Positions 51,901 through 61,324 of a stretch of DNA of 64,000 nt are shown piece after piece (position 1 is the first letter of the stretch; each line of letters begins with the position of its first letter). This stretch comes from Clostridia bacterium (GTDB lineage: Bacteria > Bacillota > Clostridia > Peptostreptococcales > Acidaminobacteraceae), in NCBI GenBank assembly GCA_014859095.1, contig JACUUV010000001.1, positions 145,077 to 209,076 of the forward strand, read 5' to 3'. The notes under the pieces are model-generated. The model made no database searches, was not told the origin of the DNA, and was given only the letters and a program-made list of their open reading frames with translations. Both the position numbers and the translations under genes were made by a program.

Positions 51901-54282
51901 ATGCGCAATAGACAGCCAATGAACAGCAATTGGCTCTACAAGCCCCACTTCACTGAAAAAGATCTGATATCAAATGAGGGTTTCGAGTCTGTGAGGATCC
52001 CACATACCAATATTGAACTGCCTTACAACGGCTTTGATGAAAAGTCCTATCAGTTTATAAGTTGCTACAAAAAAACGTTTCATATCCACCAAGATTTATG
52101 CTGCGAAAATATCGTTTTTATTTTTGAAGGGGTCATGAATCATGCAAAAGTCCTCATCAATGGACACTTTGTCATGGAGCACTTTGGCGGTTACACACCC
52201 TTTGAGGTGAATGCGACTCCGTATATAGACTCAACTGAAGAAAACATCATCACAATCGTCGTGGATTCATCGGAAAGAAATGACACACCACCCTTCGGAT
52301 TTGTGGTGGATTACCTGACTTATGGCGGCATCTATCGAGAAGTCTATTTGGAATACAGATCGCTTGTCATTATAGAAAATGTCAAAATAACCACTCCTGA
52401 AGTCTCAACCCATCGTTCCAGATATGAAATTGATATTTTCACTTCTGCCCCACTGGATCCTTCATATTTGATCAAAGCTGAAATACTTTTGGGAAATGAG
52501 CTCGTTTACACTCACACATTACCATGTCGTGAAACCACTCATTTCAATGTGAAAGATGAGTTTCACAACACCAAACTGTGGACTCCGGACAATCCTGCTT
52601 TATACCAATTGAAAGTTCAATTGATCCGAAAGAATGAGATCTTGGATGAATTCAACACTAGGTTTGGATTCAGGACAGCAGAGTTTAGAAACGATGGTTT
52701 CTACCTCAACGGAGAGCCGGTAAAGCTACGAGGCCTCAATCGACATCAGTCCTTTCCCTACGTCGGTTATGCCATGCCAAAAAACGCTCAAATCAAAGAC
52801 GCTGATCTGTTGAAGTACGAACTGGGTCTGAACTGTGTGCGTTGTTCCCATTACCCACAATCCAAACATTTTTTAGATCATTGTGATGCCATAGGATTGC
52901 TTGTCTTTGAAGAACTTCCGGGATGGCAACACATTGGTGATGAGGTGTGGCAGGAAAATGCTCTGAAAAGTATAGAAGAAATGATCAGACGTGACTGGAA
53001 TCATCCGAGCATCATCATATGGGGTGTGAGAATCAACGAATCCAAAGATAGTGACGATTTTTATTCAAAAACCAACGCTCTCGCCCACAGGCTGGATCAT
53101 ACAAGACAAACCGGTGGCGTCAGGAACTTCGCTGGAAGCAAAGTATTTGAAGACGTCTACACCTACAACGACTTTGTCCACCGAGGCAACAATAGCTCCC
53201 TTGAACCGCCTATTAAGATCGCCAAACGAAAAATGCCCTATCTCGTCACAGAACACAATGGGCACATGTTCCCCGTCAAAAAGTTTGATGTGGAGCAAAG
53301 ACGAATCGATCAGGCCATGCGTCATGCCAATGTACTCGACACTATGTATGAGACCCCTGAAATCAGTGGTGCCATAGGCTGGTGCATGTTCGATTACAAC
53401 ACCCATAAGGATTTTGGATCCGGGGATAAAATTTGTTATCACGGTGTGATGGATATGTTCAGGATTCCAAAATACGCCGCTGCGGTATACGCATCACAAT
53501 CTGACCTCAAACCGTATATGGAAGTGCTTTCCAGTATGCAAATCGGCGATTTTGAAGCTTCCGAACTTGGGAATGTGATGGTTTTCACCAACGCCGATTT
53601 TGTCAAAGTCTACAAAAACAACCATCTGCTCGGAACCTTTTATCCATCGACTGATTTACTGAAACATCTCCCTCATCCTCCAGTCATAATCGACGATTTG
53701 ATCGGTGATTTGCTTGAGCTGGGCGAAGCATTCTCGAGGGATGATGCAAAGACTGTCAAGAGAATACTGCTCACTGTCGCCAGCCAGGGTCCGAAACTGT
53801 CCTTGAAAGATCGACTCTCCATGGGAAAAATCCTGATTAAATACAAAATGAGTTTTCAGGATGCAGCTGAGCTTTATACCAGGTACATCGGAAATTGGGG
53901 ACAGGCTTCCACCGAGTTCAAATTCGAAGGGTATAAAAATGGAGAGCACCTGACGACGATCATCAAATCCGCCGATGCCTCTCCTACACTTAAAATAACA
54001 CCAGATTCGTATCATTTGATTGAGGAAGATACCTATGACGTCACCAGAGTCGTTATTTCCATCAATGACCAGTACGGGAACGCTCTTCCTTACCAGATGC
54101 CCGCAGTAACAATTGATGCAACAGGACCGGTTGAAATCATCGGTCCGAAGACATTTGCCCTGATTGGTGGTTCACGTGCCTTTTGGATCAAATCAAATGG
54201 AGACGCGGGTGACGCTCAAATCTCAATTGCTGTTGAAGGCTTTGAAAAAGAGGATATTCACTTGAAAATAGATATGAAATAA
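51901..54282 (+). CDS. Glycoside hydrolase family 2 protein
   Basis: This 793-residue protein has the GH2 layout: sugar-binding jelly roll (about 1-165; FIFEGVMNHAKVLINGHF, GGYTPFEV), immunoglobulin-like domain (about 170-270) and TIM barrel (about 275-560; RGLNRHQSFPYVGYAMP). Acid/base E380 lies in IIWGVRINES and the nucleophile E451 in LVTEHNGH. A C-terminal beta domain (about 680-790) follows. There is no signal peptide, so it acts in the cytoplasm on glycosides brought in by the adjacent symporter. Galactosidase, glucuronidase or other specificity is undetermined. AGGAGG precedes ATG 51901. Confidence 0.93.
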   Translation: MRNRQPMNSNWLYKPHFTEKDLISNEGFESVRIPHTNIELPYNGFDEKSYQFISCYKKTFHIHQDLCCENIVFIFEGVMNHAKVLINGHFVMEHFGGYTPFEVNATPYIDSTEENIITIVVDSSERNDTPPFGFVVDYLTYGGIYREVYLEYRSLVIIENVKITTPEVSTHRSRYEIDIFTSAPLDPSYLIKAEILLGNELVYTHTLPCRETTHFNVKDEFHNTKLWTPDNPALYQLKVQLIRKNEILDEFNTRFGFRTAEFRNDGFYLNGEPVKLRGLNRHQSFPYVGYAMPKNAQIKDADLLKYELGLNCVRCSHYPQSKHFLDHCDAIGLLVFEELPGWQHIGDEVWQENALKSIEEMIRRDWNHPSIIIWGVRINESKDSDDFYSKTNALAHRLDHTRQTGGVRNFAGSKVFEDVYTYNDFVHRGNNSSLEPPIKIAKRKMPYLVTEHNGHMFPVKKFDVEQRRIDQAMRHANVLDTMYETPEISGAIGWCMFDYNTHKDFGSGDKICYHGVMDMFRIPKYAAAVYASQSDLKPYMEVLSSMQIGDFEASELGNVMVFTNADFVKVYKNNHLLGTFYPSTDLLKHLPHPPVIIDDLIGDLLELGEAFSRDDAKTVKRILLTVASQGPKLSLKDRLSMGKILIKYKMSFQDAAELYTRYIGNWGQASTEFKFEGYKNGEHLTTIIKSADASPTLKITPDSYHLIEEDTYDVTRVVISINDQYGNALPYQMPAVTIDATGPVEIIGPKTFALIGGSRAFWIKSNGDAGDAQISIAVEGFEKEDIHLKIDMK

Positions 54283-54316
54283 AAGAAGAGATCAGCGCAA
54301 GCTGATCTCTTCTTTT
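54281..54316. terminator. Bidirectional terminator with GCAA tetraloop
   Basis: A 16-bp perfect stem AAAAGAAGAGATCAGC/GCTGATCTCTTCTTTT closed by GCAA lies between convergent genes. T runs occur on both strands. Confidence 0.93.
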
Positions 54317-56960
54317 ATTTCATCCATTCATAATGGAGTTTGTTTTGAGCGATACCGAAGGCCATTGTTCCAACACCTCTAGGAAGTTGGACGACTTTTA
54401 CGCCATTTCTGTAAATCAATGTCGCTGACTGAGCGGACGATGGAAATACGACAGTGACATCTGTTCCACGATCCACTAGATTGCCCAGCAGTTCAAACAG
54501 CAAATCCCCTTCTAGACGATCCTTGAATTGGTAACTGTCGCTCATGGAAATCACGACTGGACTCATAGGGTTTTCTTTGGTGAATGCAATAAGATTCTTC
54601 CACTGCTCCACACTACTTTTTCTGATGGATCCATCCTTGTTGACCATGGTCAGATAATGGATTCCTCCGATGAACTGCTTTGAATATTTCGTCTCAACTT
54701 TTACTTTTGAGTCAAATGGCAAGTAGTTCACACGGACCTGTTTGTTACTGATATTGCGTATCGCATCCGGCAACCTGAACTCAGTGATGCCTTTCACACG
54801 AGTGATGTTTGCTGGAATATTAATAGAAAGATTATGTGAAACCACTGCTTCTACGTCATCAATGATGATATAACCGGAATCCTTAAGAAGCGGATCCACT
54901 TCAGCGAGATAGATTCTGTCCAGTGCAAATGGTGCAACTAAATTGTTAGGGACTTCAGCGGTCAAATATTTCCAACCTGTCCAGTTGACATTCTTCGCAA
55001 ATGTCAAGTTGACGGAAGTGCCATTTGCATCCGTTATACGTCCTCTTAACCAATGAGCGTTTCCATAATCTCCAAATGCCCATAAACCGATGGCTTGTGT
55101 GCCCGATTGAAGCTGCTTTGGAGTAGTGATATTCATGTAAGCGGCTCTTGTCACATCATGGTTGGAAAAATCATAACTTAATAATCCGCCCGAACCTGTT
55201 TTTCCCCCACCTGCTATCTCTTGGTAATTGCCAGACATCAGAAGTGGAAAACTTGAAAATGTGGCTGTCGGTGTCTCAAAATCATGTAAAAGCACTTTGG
55301 TCGTTCCGACACCTGCGGGAACATAAGTGGTCAATCCATCAAATGAAAATTCCAGGATTCCCTGATGGACACCCGCACCTGTTGTCAACGTTCCCGAAGT
55401 CGAATCATAAGTGCCGATCGCTTCTGGAATTTTCGCAGACACCAACCTTGGATCAATCTGAATCACGTCACCCGTTTGGGTTTGTAATGAAAACTTAACT
55501 GTTTGGGTTTGATTGCCTGCCATTTTGATTTGTGCCGGAGAGACCATCAATCTGACTGCGTCTTTGCTTACTACAATGTCTTTGGTCGTTGTCTTACCCA
55601 AATATTCAGCTGTGATTTTGCCCTTTCCTGAACTCTTAGGATACAAGTTTCCGTTTTCAAAGACACCTTCTATGCCGGAAACACTCCAATTCACTACACT
55701 TTGATCAACGTTCAGTGCAGTGTAGTTCGTGTCAATAGCTGTTATCGAAACTGGAACGGGTGAATTTTGATAAACATGTGCCTGTTTCAACTCGATTTGA
55801 ATCTGATTCAATACAGGTGATTCCACTAAGATTTTCTCAACTCCAAGTGCAGTGAAAATTCTTCTTTCAGACTGCTCCGAAGGGAAATTGAGTGTATTTA
55901 GTTGGGTCGTCCATGGTGATTTCGCAACCATTTGAGTCGATCCGCCACCGTCAAAATTGATGCCTTCATATGCACCAAGACTTATAAGAATCTCGGCCAG
56001 TTCCGTTTGAGTCACACCTCTGTATGAATTTGTTCTTCCATCTACAGTGACTAGAATGACTTCTTTTCTATCTTGCGTTATTCCAAGACCTGTACGGGGA
56101 TGTTTTCCATTGATGTTTTGGGAAAAATCGGTTACAACTTTTCCCGCTGACACCAATTGAGCACCTCCGCCGACACTGAGATCCATAAATCTGAAATTGA
56201 CGTCATAATTGACTGTAATAGCGTCTCCCACGTGAAGCTTTTGAGTGATCTCAGCTCTTCGTGTTCCTACCGCGGCGATTACATATGCATTCTCACTGAG
56301 TTCAAATGGTGCTCCATTTGTTCTGATTTCATGAATGTAACCATCTTTGACATACATTTCCACGATATCTGCCTCAATGGCTCCACCATAAGATTGTTTG
56401 GACCAATTGTGGTCGAACAGAATCAGACGGTTCTCTGTCACATAAGGTTTATTGATGTAGTCTAAAGTGAATGTCGATGTGCCATTGGTGATGGCGTTGT
56501 TGGGTGAATTGATGTATGCGATAAACGGCATACCCGATGTTGATACATTGAATGATGCAAATTCGTCAATGCCGACACTTGTAGAGATCAATTTACCTTT
56601 GTTGGCGATGTTTCCAAGTGATGTGGCGCCAAAGAAATCGGTGTTGATTGCTGCTACAATCGTACTGTTCACATCATTTTTTTTGACGATGTTCGTCAAA
56701 GTGTCACGGCTGGTCAGATACTGATCTGTAATAGCGGTCAAGCTTACATTTTGGGTCAGGTCAATGCGCATCACATTGAGATTGATCCAACCTTCATTTG
56801 TAAAAGTTCTGATGTTTTGATGCGTTACGCCATCTGCATATTTTGAGATTACGGATTCCTGCCTGTAAATCGGGTCGTATGCGGCAAATGATGTCGAAGA
56901 TAACATCAAAAGTCCTGCCAATACTGTTGAAGCAATAAGTTTCTTCATGCCATTTTTCAT
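54315..56960 (-). CDS. Secreted phosphodiester glycosidase (NAGPA-like) with Ig-like and C-terminal domains
   Basis: This ~881-residue exported protein has a signal peptide (MKNGMKKLIASTVLAGLLML...SFA). An N-terminal/NAGPA catalytic region (about 40-380) carries VAAINTDFFG, HPRTGLGITQDRKEVILVTVDGR and YEGINFDGGGSTQMV, the family hallmark. An Ig-like segment (about 385-470), a jelly-roll-like part (about 570-710) and a C-terminal region (about 720-880) with VVISMSDSYQFKDRLEGDLLFELL follow; the last is reminiscent of a metallophosphoesterase fragment. The family removes GlcNAc from phosphodiesters, possibly wall polymers. ATG 56958-56960 has GAGGTGG upstream; GTG 56969 is the longer alternative. 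Confidence 0.87.
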   Translation of the reverse strand: MKNGMKKLIASTVLAGLLMLSSTSFAAYDPIYRQESVISKYADGVTHQNIRTFTNEGWINLNVMRIDLTQNVSLTAITDQYLTSRDTLTNIVKKNDVNSTIVAAINTDFFGATSLGNIANKGKLISTSVGIDEFASFNVSTSGMPFIAYINSPNNAITNGTSTFTLDYINKPYVTENRLILFDHNWSKQSYGGAIEADIVEMYVKDGYIHEIRTNGAPFELSENAYVIAAVGTRRAEITQKLHVGDAITVNYDVNFRFMDLSVGGGAQLVSAGKVVTDFSQNINGKHPRTGLGITQDRKEVILVTVDGRTNSYRGVTQTELAEILISLGAYEGINFDGGGSTQMVAKSPWTTQLNTLNFPSEQSERRIFTALGVEKILVESPVLNQIQIELKQAHVYQNSPVPVSITAIDTNYTALNVDQSVVNWSVSGIEGVFENGNLYPKSSGKGKITAEYLGKTTTKDIVVSKDAVRLMVSPAQIKMAGNQTQTVKFSLQTQTGDVIQIDPRLVSAKIPEAIGTYDSTSGTLTTGAGVHQGILEFSFDGLTTYVPAGVGTTKVLLHDFETPTATFSSFPLLMSGNYQEIAGGGKTGSGGLLSYDFSNHDVTRAAYMNITTPKQLQSGTQAIGLWAFGDYGNAHWLRGRITDANGTSVNLTFAKNVNWTGWKYLTAEVPNNLVAPFALDRIYLAEVDPLLKDSGYIIIDDVEAVVSHNLSINIPANITRVKGITEFRLPDAIRNISNKQVRVNYLPFDSKVKVETKYSKQFIGGIHYLTMVNKDGSIRKSSVEQWKNLIAFTKENPMSPVVISMSDSYQFKDRLEGDLLFELLGNLVDRGTDVTVVFPSSAQSATLIYRNGVKVVQLPRGVGTMAFGIAQNKLHYEWMK

Positions 56961-57050
56961 TAGTCCCACCTCGTTTTCAGTATAGCCCTATTATACACAA
57001 CGTTTATTGCTGGCAAATAATAATAGGATTAAAAGATTATGACAAGTGAA

Positions 57051-57079
57051 ATCCCGGTTCTGATGGGAGCAACCGGGAT
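57051..57079 (-). terminator. Hairpin after the OmpA/MotB-like gene
   Basis: ATCCCGGTT pairs with AACCGGGAT around an 11-base loop. The flanking T run is weak on the minus strand (ATTTCACTTG), so termination strength is uncertain. The rest of 56961-57085 should hold the glycosidase promoter. Confidence 0.6.
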
Positions 57080-57085
57080 CTTTGT

Positions 57086-58021
57086 TTAATCAAATGACTT
57101 TATGGAATCCAACAAATATTCGTTGATGACATCTTGTACATGTGTATCCCTGAGAATAATGCTGATCTCTATTCTTCTATTTTGTGCATATGCCTCTTCA
57201 CTTGTTCCGGTAACCACTGGTCTGAACTCCGAATAGGAGCTTGCCAGGAAGTAATCCGCATAATCGGTTTCTAGACTTGGGTTGGAAGACATCAGATAAT
57301 TCACGACAGCTGTGGCTCGTCTGGTTCCAAGTTCCCTGTTGCTGTTTCCCGTCCCGCGGTCGTCCGTGTGACCTTGTATGTTGATGGCGTCGATGCTCTC
57401 CCGGATTTCCGGATTTGCGAGCACGATTTCAAACGCTTCAGCAAGTTGATCCAGTAATGACCGACCTTCGCTTTTTACAGCGTATGAATATCGATCAAAC
57501 AAGAGCGATTCGTTAATGACTATGTTGCCATTGTCGCTGATGGACACCAGGGCTTCACCTGCCTGGTTTGTTTTGCCCAGCACATCCTCGATGGAATCCT
57601 TTACGGCAGTCAACACATCAAGTCTAAGGATGGCGATGCCTTGTAATTTTTGCCTTAAATCACCCAGTTCCTGGTTGCTGCTGGCAATGATTTCTCTTTG
57701 GCGATCTATCTCTTCACTTGAAAGTGTGAGTGCGATTTGTCCGGCTTCGACTTCTGCCATTGTTTGATCCAGTTCGATTTTGAGCAATCTGAGATTGTTT
57801 TCCGCTTGACTGATCTCAAGCTTGCTGGCTTCAAGTTGTTTCTGGCTGTCATCCAATTCCTTTCTCAGGAATTCGAGATTTTTCCCTGCGATGATGTTGT
57901 TGATGTACATGAGAAACATCAGAAAGAAAAGGATGATGGCAATGGTCGAAATCATATCGGTAAAAGACGGCCAAAAATTTTCAGGTTCAGAGTGTATGTC
58001 TCTTCTTTTTCGGGTTTTCAT
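57086..58021 (-). CDS. MotB/OmpA-like peptidoglycan-binding stator protein
   Basis: This 311-residue protein has one N-terminal membrane helix (about 18-42) with the MotB/ZorB-type Asp in WPSFTDMISTIAIIL. A long coiled coil (about 45-125) and a C-terminal OmpA domain (about 185-295) follow, the latter with the peptidoglycan-binding motif NIQGHTDDRGTGNSNRELGTRRA. It forms an ion-driven complex with the MotA/TolQ-like protein 12 bases upstream. No flagellar, Tol or Zorya C/D/E genes are adjacent, so the work it powers is unknown. GGGAGG precedes ATG 58019-58021. Confidence 0.88.
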   Translation of the reverse strand: MKTRKRRDIHSEPENFWPSFTDMISTIAIILFFLMFLMYINNIIAGKNLEFLRKELDDSQKQLEASKLEISQAENNLRLLKIELDQTMAEVEAGQIALTLSSEEIDRQREIIASSNQELGDLRQKLQGIAILRLDVLTAVKDSIEDVLGKTNQAGEALVSISDNGNIVINESLLFDRYSYAVKSEGRSLLDQLAEAFEIVLANPEIRESIDAINIQGHTDDRGTGNSNRELGTRRATAVVNYLMSSNPSLETDYADYFLASSYSEFRPVVTGTSEEAYAQNRRIEISIILRDTHVQDVINEYLLDSIKSFD

Positions 58022-58033
58022 GACGCTCCTCCC

Positions 58034-58975
58034 TTATTGTTTTTTACCGTTTTCTATCATGCCTTCTGTAAAGTCTTCAAATGCCAAAGACATTCTTTCG
58101 ATATTGGATTTCAAATGGTGGTTGAACTCTGAAAAATCACGGGTATTGGAAGAAAAAGTCTGAATGGAATTGTCAAATCCCTTGAGACTGTTCTCAATGG
58201 TATCCGCGGTATCCTTCATGCTGTTTGAAGCCACTGTCAAACGATAACTCATCGCTTCAGATACTGATTGAATATCTCTGGACAGACGACCTGCAAGTTC
58301 TTCAAATGCCACTTCCAGTGGAGTTCTACCCTCTTCATCGATTACAGTCAGATCGGTGGATCTATGTCCAAGGACATTGTCCAGGTATTCTTCTGCCACT
58401 GCGATGTAATGTCCTCTAGATTCTGCAGTACCGATGATCACTGTCAACACATTGACTATGATGGATGCGCTGATTCCAAATAGTGAAGTGGCAAAAGCGA
58501 CTGACATCCCGTTGATCGAACTGAGCAAGCCACCGGTGATCAGATTCACATCGCCGATCAACGCTTCACTTGTGGAAGATAAAAGTTGCACCAATTCCGA
58601 AATGGACAGCGTCAATCCAAAAAAAGTTCCTACAAGTCCGAGTATGATCATCAGTCCCGAAGCTCTACCTATAAAGCGTTCACCCACCAATGTTTTCGAC
58701 ATGTAGGTCTGTATGTTCTTGTCTATTATAGCTGGAGTATTCACTTCTGAAATCCTAAAATCCATAGCGGACTTGAAATCATCTGTGATCACATTGTTGA
58801 TCTCGTATTTGAATATCTTGCTTTTTCGATTCGAGTCATCCATGAGATCGTATACAAGGGACATGTATTTGGTCTTGATTTTGAAAAGCGCGATAACAGT
58901 CAGTGCTAGAACGAGCAAGATCAGAATGATTATGATTTGCCCGATTGGGTTCATCTTGAGTAATAAATCTAACAT
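58034..58975 (-). CDS. MotA/TolQ/ExbB-family proton channel protein
   Basis: This 313-residue protein has a first membrane helix (about 10-30), a cytoplasmic stretch, and two further helices around 105-135 and 160-190 with the family segment GLVGTFFGLTLSISELV...INGMSVAFATSLFGISASII. A long cytoplasmic helical tail follows (about 230-313), as in ZorA-like proteins. AGGAGG six bases before ATG 58973-58975 sets the start; the frame extends to 59089 without support. It pairs with the MotB/OmpA-like protein. Confidence 0.88.
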   Translation of the reverse strand: MLDLLLKMNPIGQIIIILILLVLALTVIALFKIKTKYMSLVYDLMDDSNRKSKIFKYEINNVITDDFKSAMDFRISEVNTPAIIDKNIQTYMSKTLVGERFIGRASGLMIILGLVGTFFGLTLSISELVQLLSSTSEALIGDVNLITGGLLSSINGMSVAFATSLFGISASIIVNVLTVIIGTAESRGHYIAVAEEYLDNVLGHRSTDLTVIDEEGRTPLEVAFEELAGRLSRDIQSVSEAMSYRLTVASNSMKDTADTIENSLKGFDNSIQTFSSNTRDFSEFNHHLKSNIERMSLAFEDFTEGMIENGKKQ

Positions 58976-59151
58976 CTTAAGCCTCCTTGAAAAATGAAGT
59001 GATATTATTAATCTTAACATATGAAATACTATAAATTCCCAATGTAAAAGATTTTTAATATAATTGTTCATAATTTCGTTATTTTTCATTTAGAAAAAGG
59101 ATAGGATGCTATAATATAATTAATACTACTAAATGAACAACGAGGCGATTC

Positions 59152-60660
59152 ATGAAAATCAAAACCAAATTTATATTTGCGCTCATTTTATTGGTCTTGC
59201 TCCCTGCTACTTTCACTGTTTCTGTGACCAGTAATTTTTTGAGCGAGAACCTCAATTTCATACATTTTTTTGACACCTATTTCGACATTTTCAACAACTT
59301 TTCAAAAATATCCACTGAATTTGAAAACTATGTGGCTCCATATTCCGAAACACCGGAGTATTTTCTTTCAGATACTTTCAGACGCGACGCCAAGGAACAA
59401 TTCAGCTCCTCATTTTTGATTGTTGAAGTCGCTGAAAATGGCAATGTACTGTTCACCACATATTCTGAAGATCTATCGGATGCCACTTTCATTGAAAATT
59501 GGTTTTACAGACAACTTGCACCGAATCTCCCCAATGAGCATTATTCATTGAAACATCATCATTTGGAGCGCTTGAATGGCAGCTCCATCGACGTCAGGCT
59601 CAAAATTGACAGCACCAGGCTTGAGCTCGCCTACCAAGCATTTGAAAGGGTTTTCTTTTTACTCTATGGTGCATTCAACCTTATACTGCTCGCTTTTCTG
59701 ATTGCTTGGATTTCCAATCCAATCAAGCATAGCATCCAGAAACTCACATTTACCACCAACGAGATTCGTAAAGGCAATCTGAACGCTGAATTATCCTATA
59801 ACGAAAATGATGATTTTGAGGAACTTGCCTTGAGTATAGAGAGTATGCGACAATCCCTGAAACGATCGGTTGAGAAGCAGAAATTGCTCGAAAGTGAGAA
59901 AAAGGAATTGATCGCCAACATCTCACACGATCTCAGAACACCGATTACTTCCATCAGAGGTTATGTTCAGGGACTGAAAGACGGTGTGGCCAGAACTGCA
60001 ACCACCCAAAAAGAATATTTGGATATCATTGAATCCAAGACCTATATGATTGAAAGTCTCGTTAATGATCTTTCCGAATTCACCGGTTATGATACGAATT
60101 CCATCAAACTCAACAAACAAGTCATCGATTTGAGAAGCTTCCTTTTCGACTGTGTGGATGAACTTGAAAGCGACGTCACCAAGTTTGGTGGTGAACTGTA
60201 CCTGCATTACATCATCAAAGACACCATGATTGATGTGGATCCCGAAAAATTAATGCGGGTTTTCATCAATCTCATTGAAAATGCCGTCAAATATCGCAGT
60301 GAAAAGCCTATTGAAATCGTCATCCTGGCCAACAGGGACGACGACGGTGTTTTCATCAACATCTCCGACAATGGAATTGGAGTGCCAGAGGCCGATTTGG
60401 ACCGAATCTTCGACCGTTTCTTCAGATCTGACAAATCAAGGAACCTGGACGTTGGTGGCAATGGTATCGGTCTCAGCATCTGCAAGGAGATTATTGAAGC
60501 TCATGGCGGGAAGATCTCCGCAACAGGCAATGACATCAATGGTTTGACCATTTCCATCCGTTTGAAAGCCTATGAGGATATTGAAAACGTTCCTGTGGGA
60601 CACAAAAAAAACAAGTCATGGAGAGAAAAATATGGAAAAAATTCTGATCATAGAAGATGA
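59152..60660 (+). CDS. Sensor histidine kinase (HAMP-HisKA-HATPase)
   Basis: This 502-residue membrane kinase has TM1 (about 5-25), an extracytoplasmic sensor region (about 26-160), TM2 (about 165-188), HAMP (about 190-240), HisKA with H259 in IANISHDLRTPITSIRGY, and HATPase motifs NLIENAVKYRS, DNGIGVPEADL and GGNGIGLSICKEII. No ligand is suggested. It overlaps the response regulator by 29 bases. The gene order kinase-regulator is reversed compared with the system at 22096-24424. Confidence 0.93.
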   Translation: MKIKTKFIFALILLVLLPATFTVSVTSNFLSENLNFIHFFDTYFDIFNNFSKISTEFENYVAPYSETPEYFLSDTFRRDAKEQFSSSFLIVEVAENGNVLFTTYSEDLSDATFIENWFYRQLAPNLPNEHYSLKHHHLERLNGSSIDVRLKIDSTRLELAYQAFERVFFLLYGAFNLILLAFLIAWISNPIKHSIQKLTFTTNEIRKGNLNAELSYNENDDFEELALSIESMRQSLKRSVEKQKLLESEKKELIANISHDLRTPITSIRGYVQGLKDGVARTATTQKEYLDIIESKTYMIESLVNDLSEFTGYDTNSIKLNKQVIDLRSFLFDCVDELESDVTKFGGELYLHYIIKDTMIDVDPEKLMRVFINLIENAVKYRSEKPIEIVILANRDDDGVFINISDNGIGVPEADLDRIFDRFFRSDKSRNLDVGGNGIGLSICKEIIEAHGGKISATGNDINGLTISIRLKAYEDIENVPVGHKKNKSWREKYGKNSDHRR

Positions 60661-61324
60661 CCAAAGCATCGCCAGATTACAAAAGGATTATCTTGAAATC
60701 AATGGCTATGATGTTGTCATGGAAAATACCGGTGATATCACTAAAATCATTCCTTTATTGGAAGGGGTCTCACTTGTTGTGCTGGATCTGATGCTTCCAA
60801 GCGGAAACGGCATCGATATCTGCAAAAAAATCCAATCCCTCATGGACATCCCTGTCATGATTGTTTCAGCGAAAAACCAGGACATGGACATCGTTTTGGG
60901 ATTGGGGGTCGGAGCGGATGATTATATGACTAAACCTTTCAGCACTAATGAATTTATTGCTCGAGTCAAGGCTCAATTGAGACGTTATAGCAAAATGAAG
61001 TCCTCACCCTCCGGCACGTTTGACGATTCCAATGTCACCATCCGAAACATGGTGATCAACGAAATGACTAAGACTTTCACTGTGGGTGACATCGCTTTGG
61101 ATTTGACGCCCAAGGAATTTGAAATCATTCTTCTCCTGGCAAAAAACAGAGGACGTGTTTTTTCGAAAGAAGAAATTTACGAACGTGTGTGGAAATACGA
61201 CTCTCTCGGTGACGCTTTCACTGTGACTGTTCATGTGAAGCGAATCCGCGAAAAGATTGAAACTGTAGCGTCCAATACCCATCTCATTGAAACGGTTTGG
61301 GGTGTTGGTTACAAGATTGTATAG
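60632..61324 (+). CDS. OmpR/PhoB-family response regulator
   Basis: This ~230-residue regulator has a receiver domain with D52 in VVLDLMLPSG and the K switch in MTKPF, plus a winged-helix domain (about 130-228; LTPKEFEIILLLAKN, TVWGVGYKI). GGAGAG precedes ATG 60632, giving a start inside the kinase 3' end; the frame also opens at 60572 without a ribosome site. The stop abuts the convergent surface-protein gene with no spacer. Confidence 0.94.
   Translation: MEKILIIEDDQSIARLQKDYLEINGYDVVMENTGDITKIIPLLEGVSLVVLDLMLPSGNGIDICKKIQSLMDIPVMIVSAKNQDMDIVLGLGVGADDYMTKPFSTNEFIARVKAQLRRYSKMKSSPSGTFDDSNVTIRNMVINEMTKTFTVGDIALDLTPKEFEIILLLAKNRGRVFSKEEIYERVWKYDSLGDAFTVTVHVKRIREKIETVASNTHLIETVWGVGYKIV

Noticed and set aside
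57086..58975. Zorya anti-phage system
   Set aside because: Only ZorA/ZorB-like genes are present. The adjacent genes are a glycosidase and a two-component system, not ZorC, ZorD or ZorE, so the defence label is not supported.
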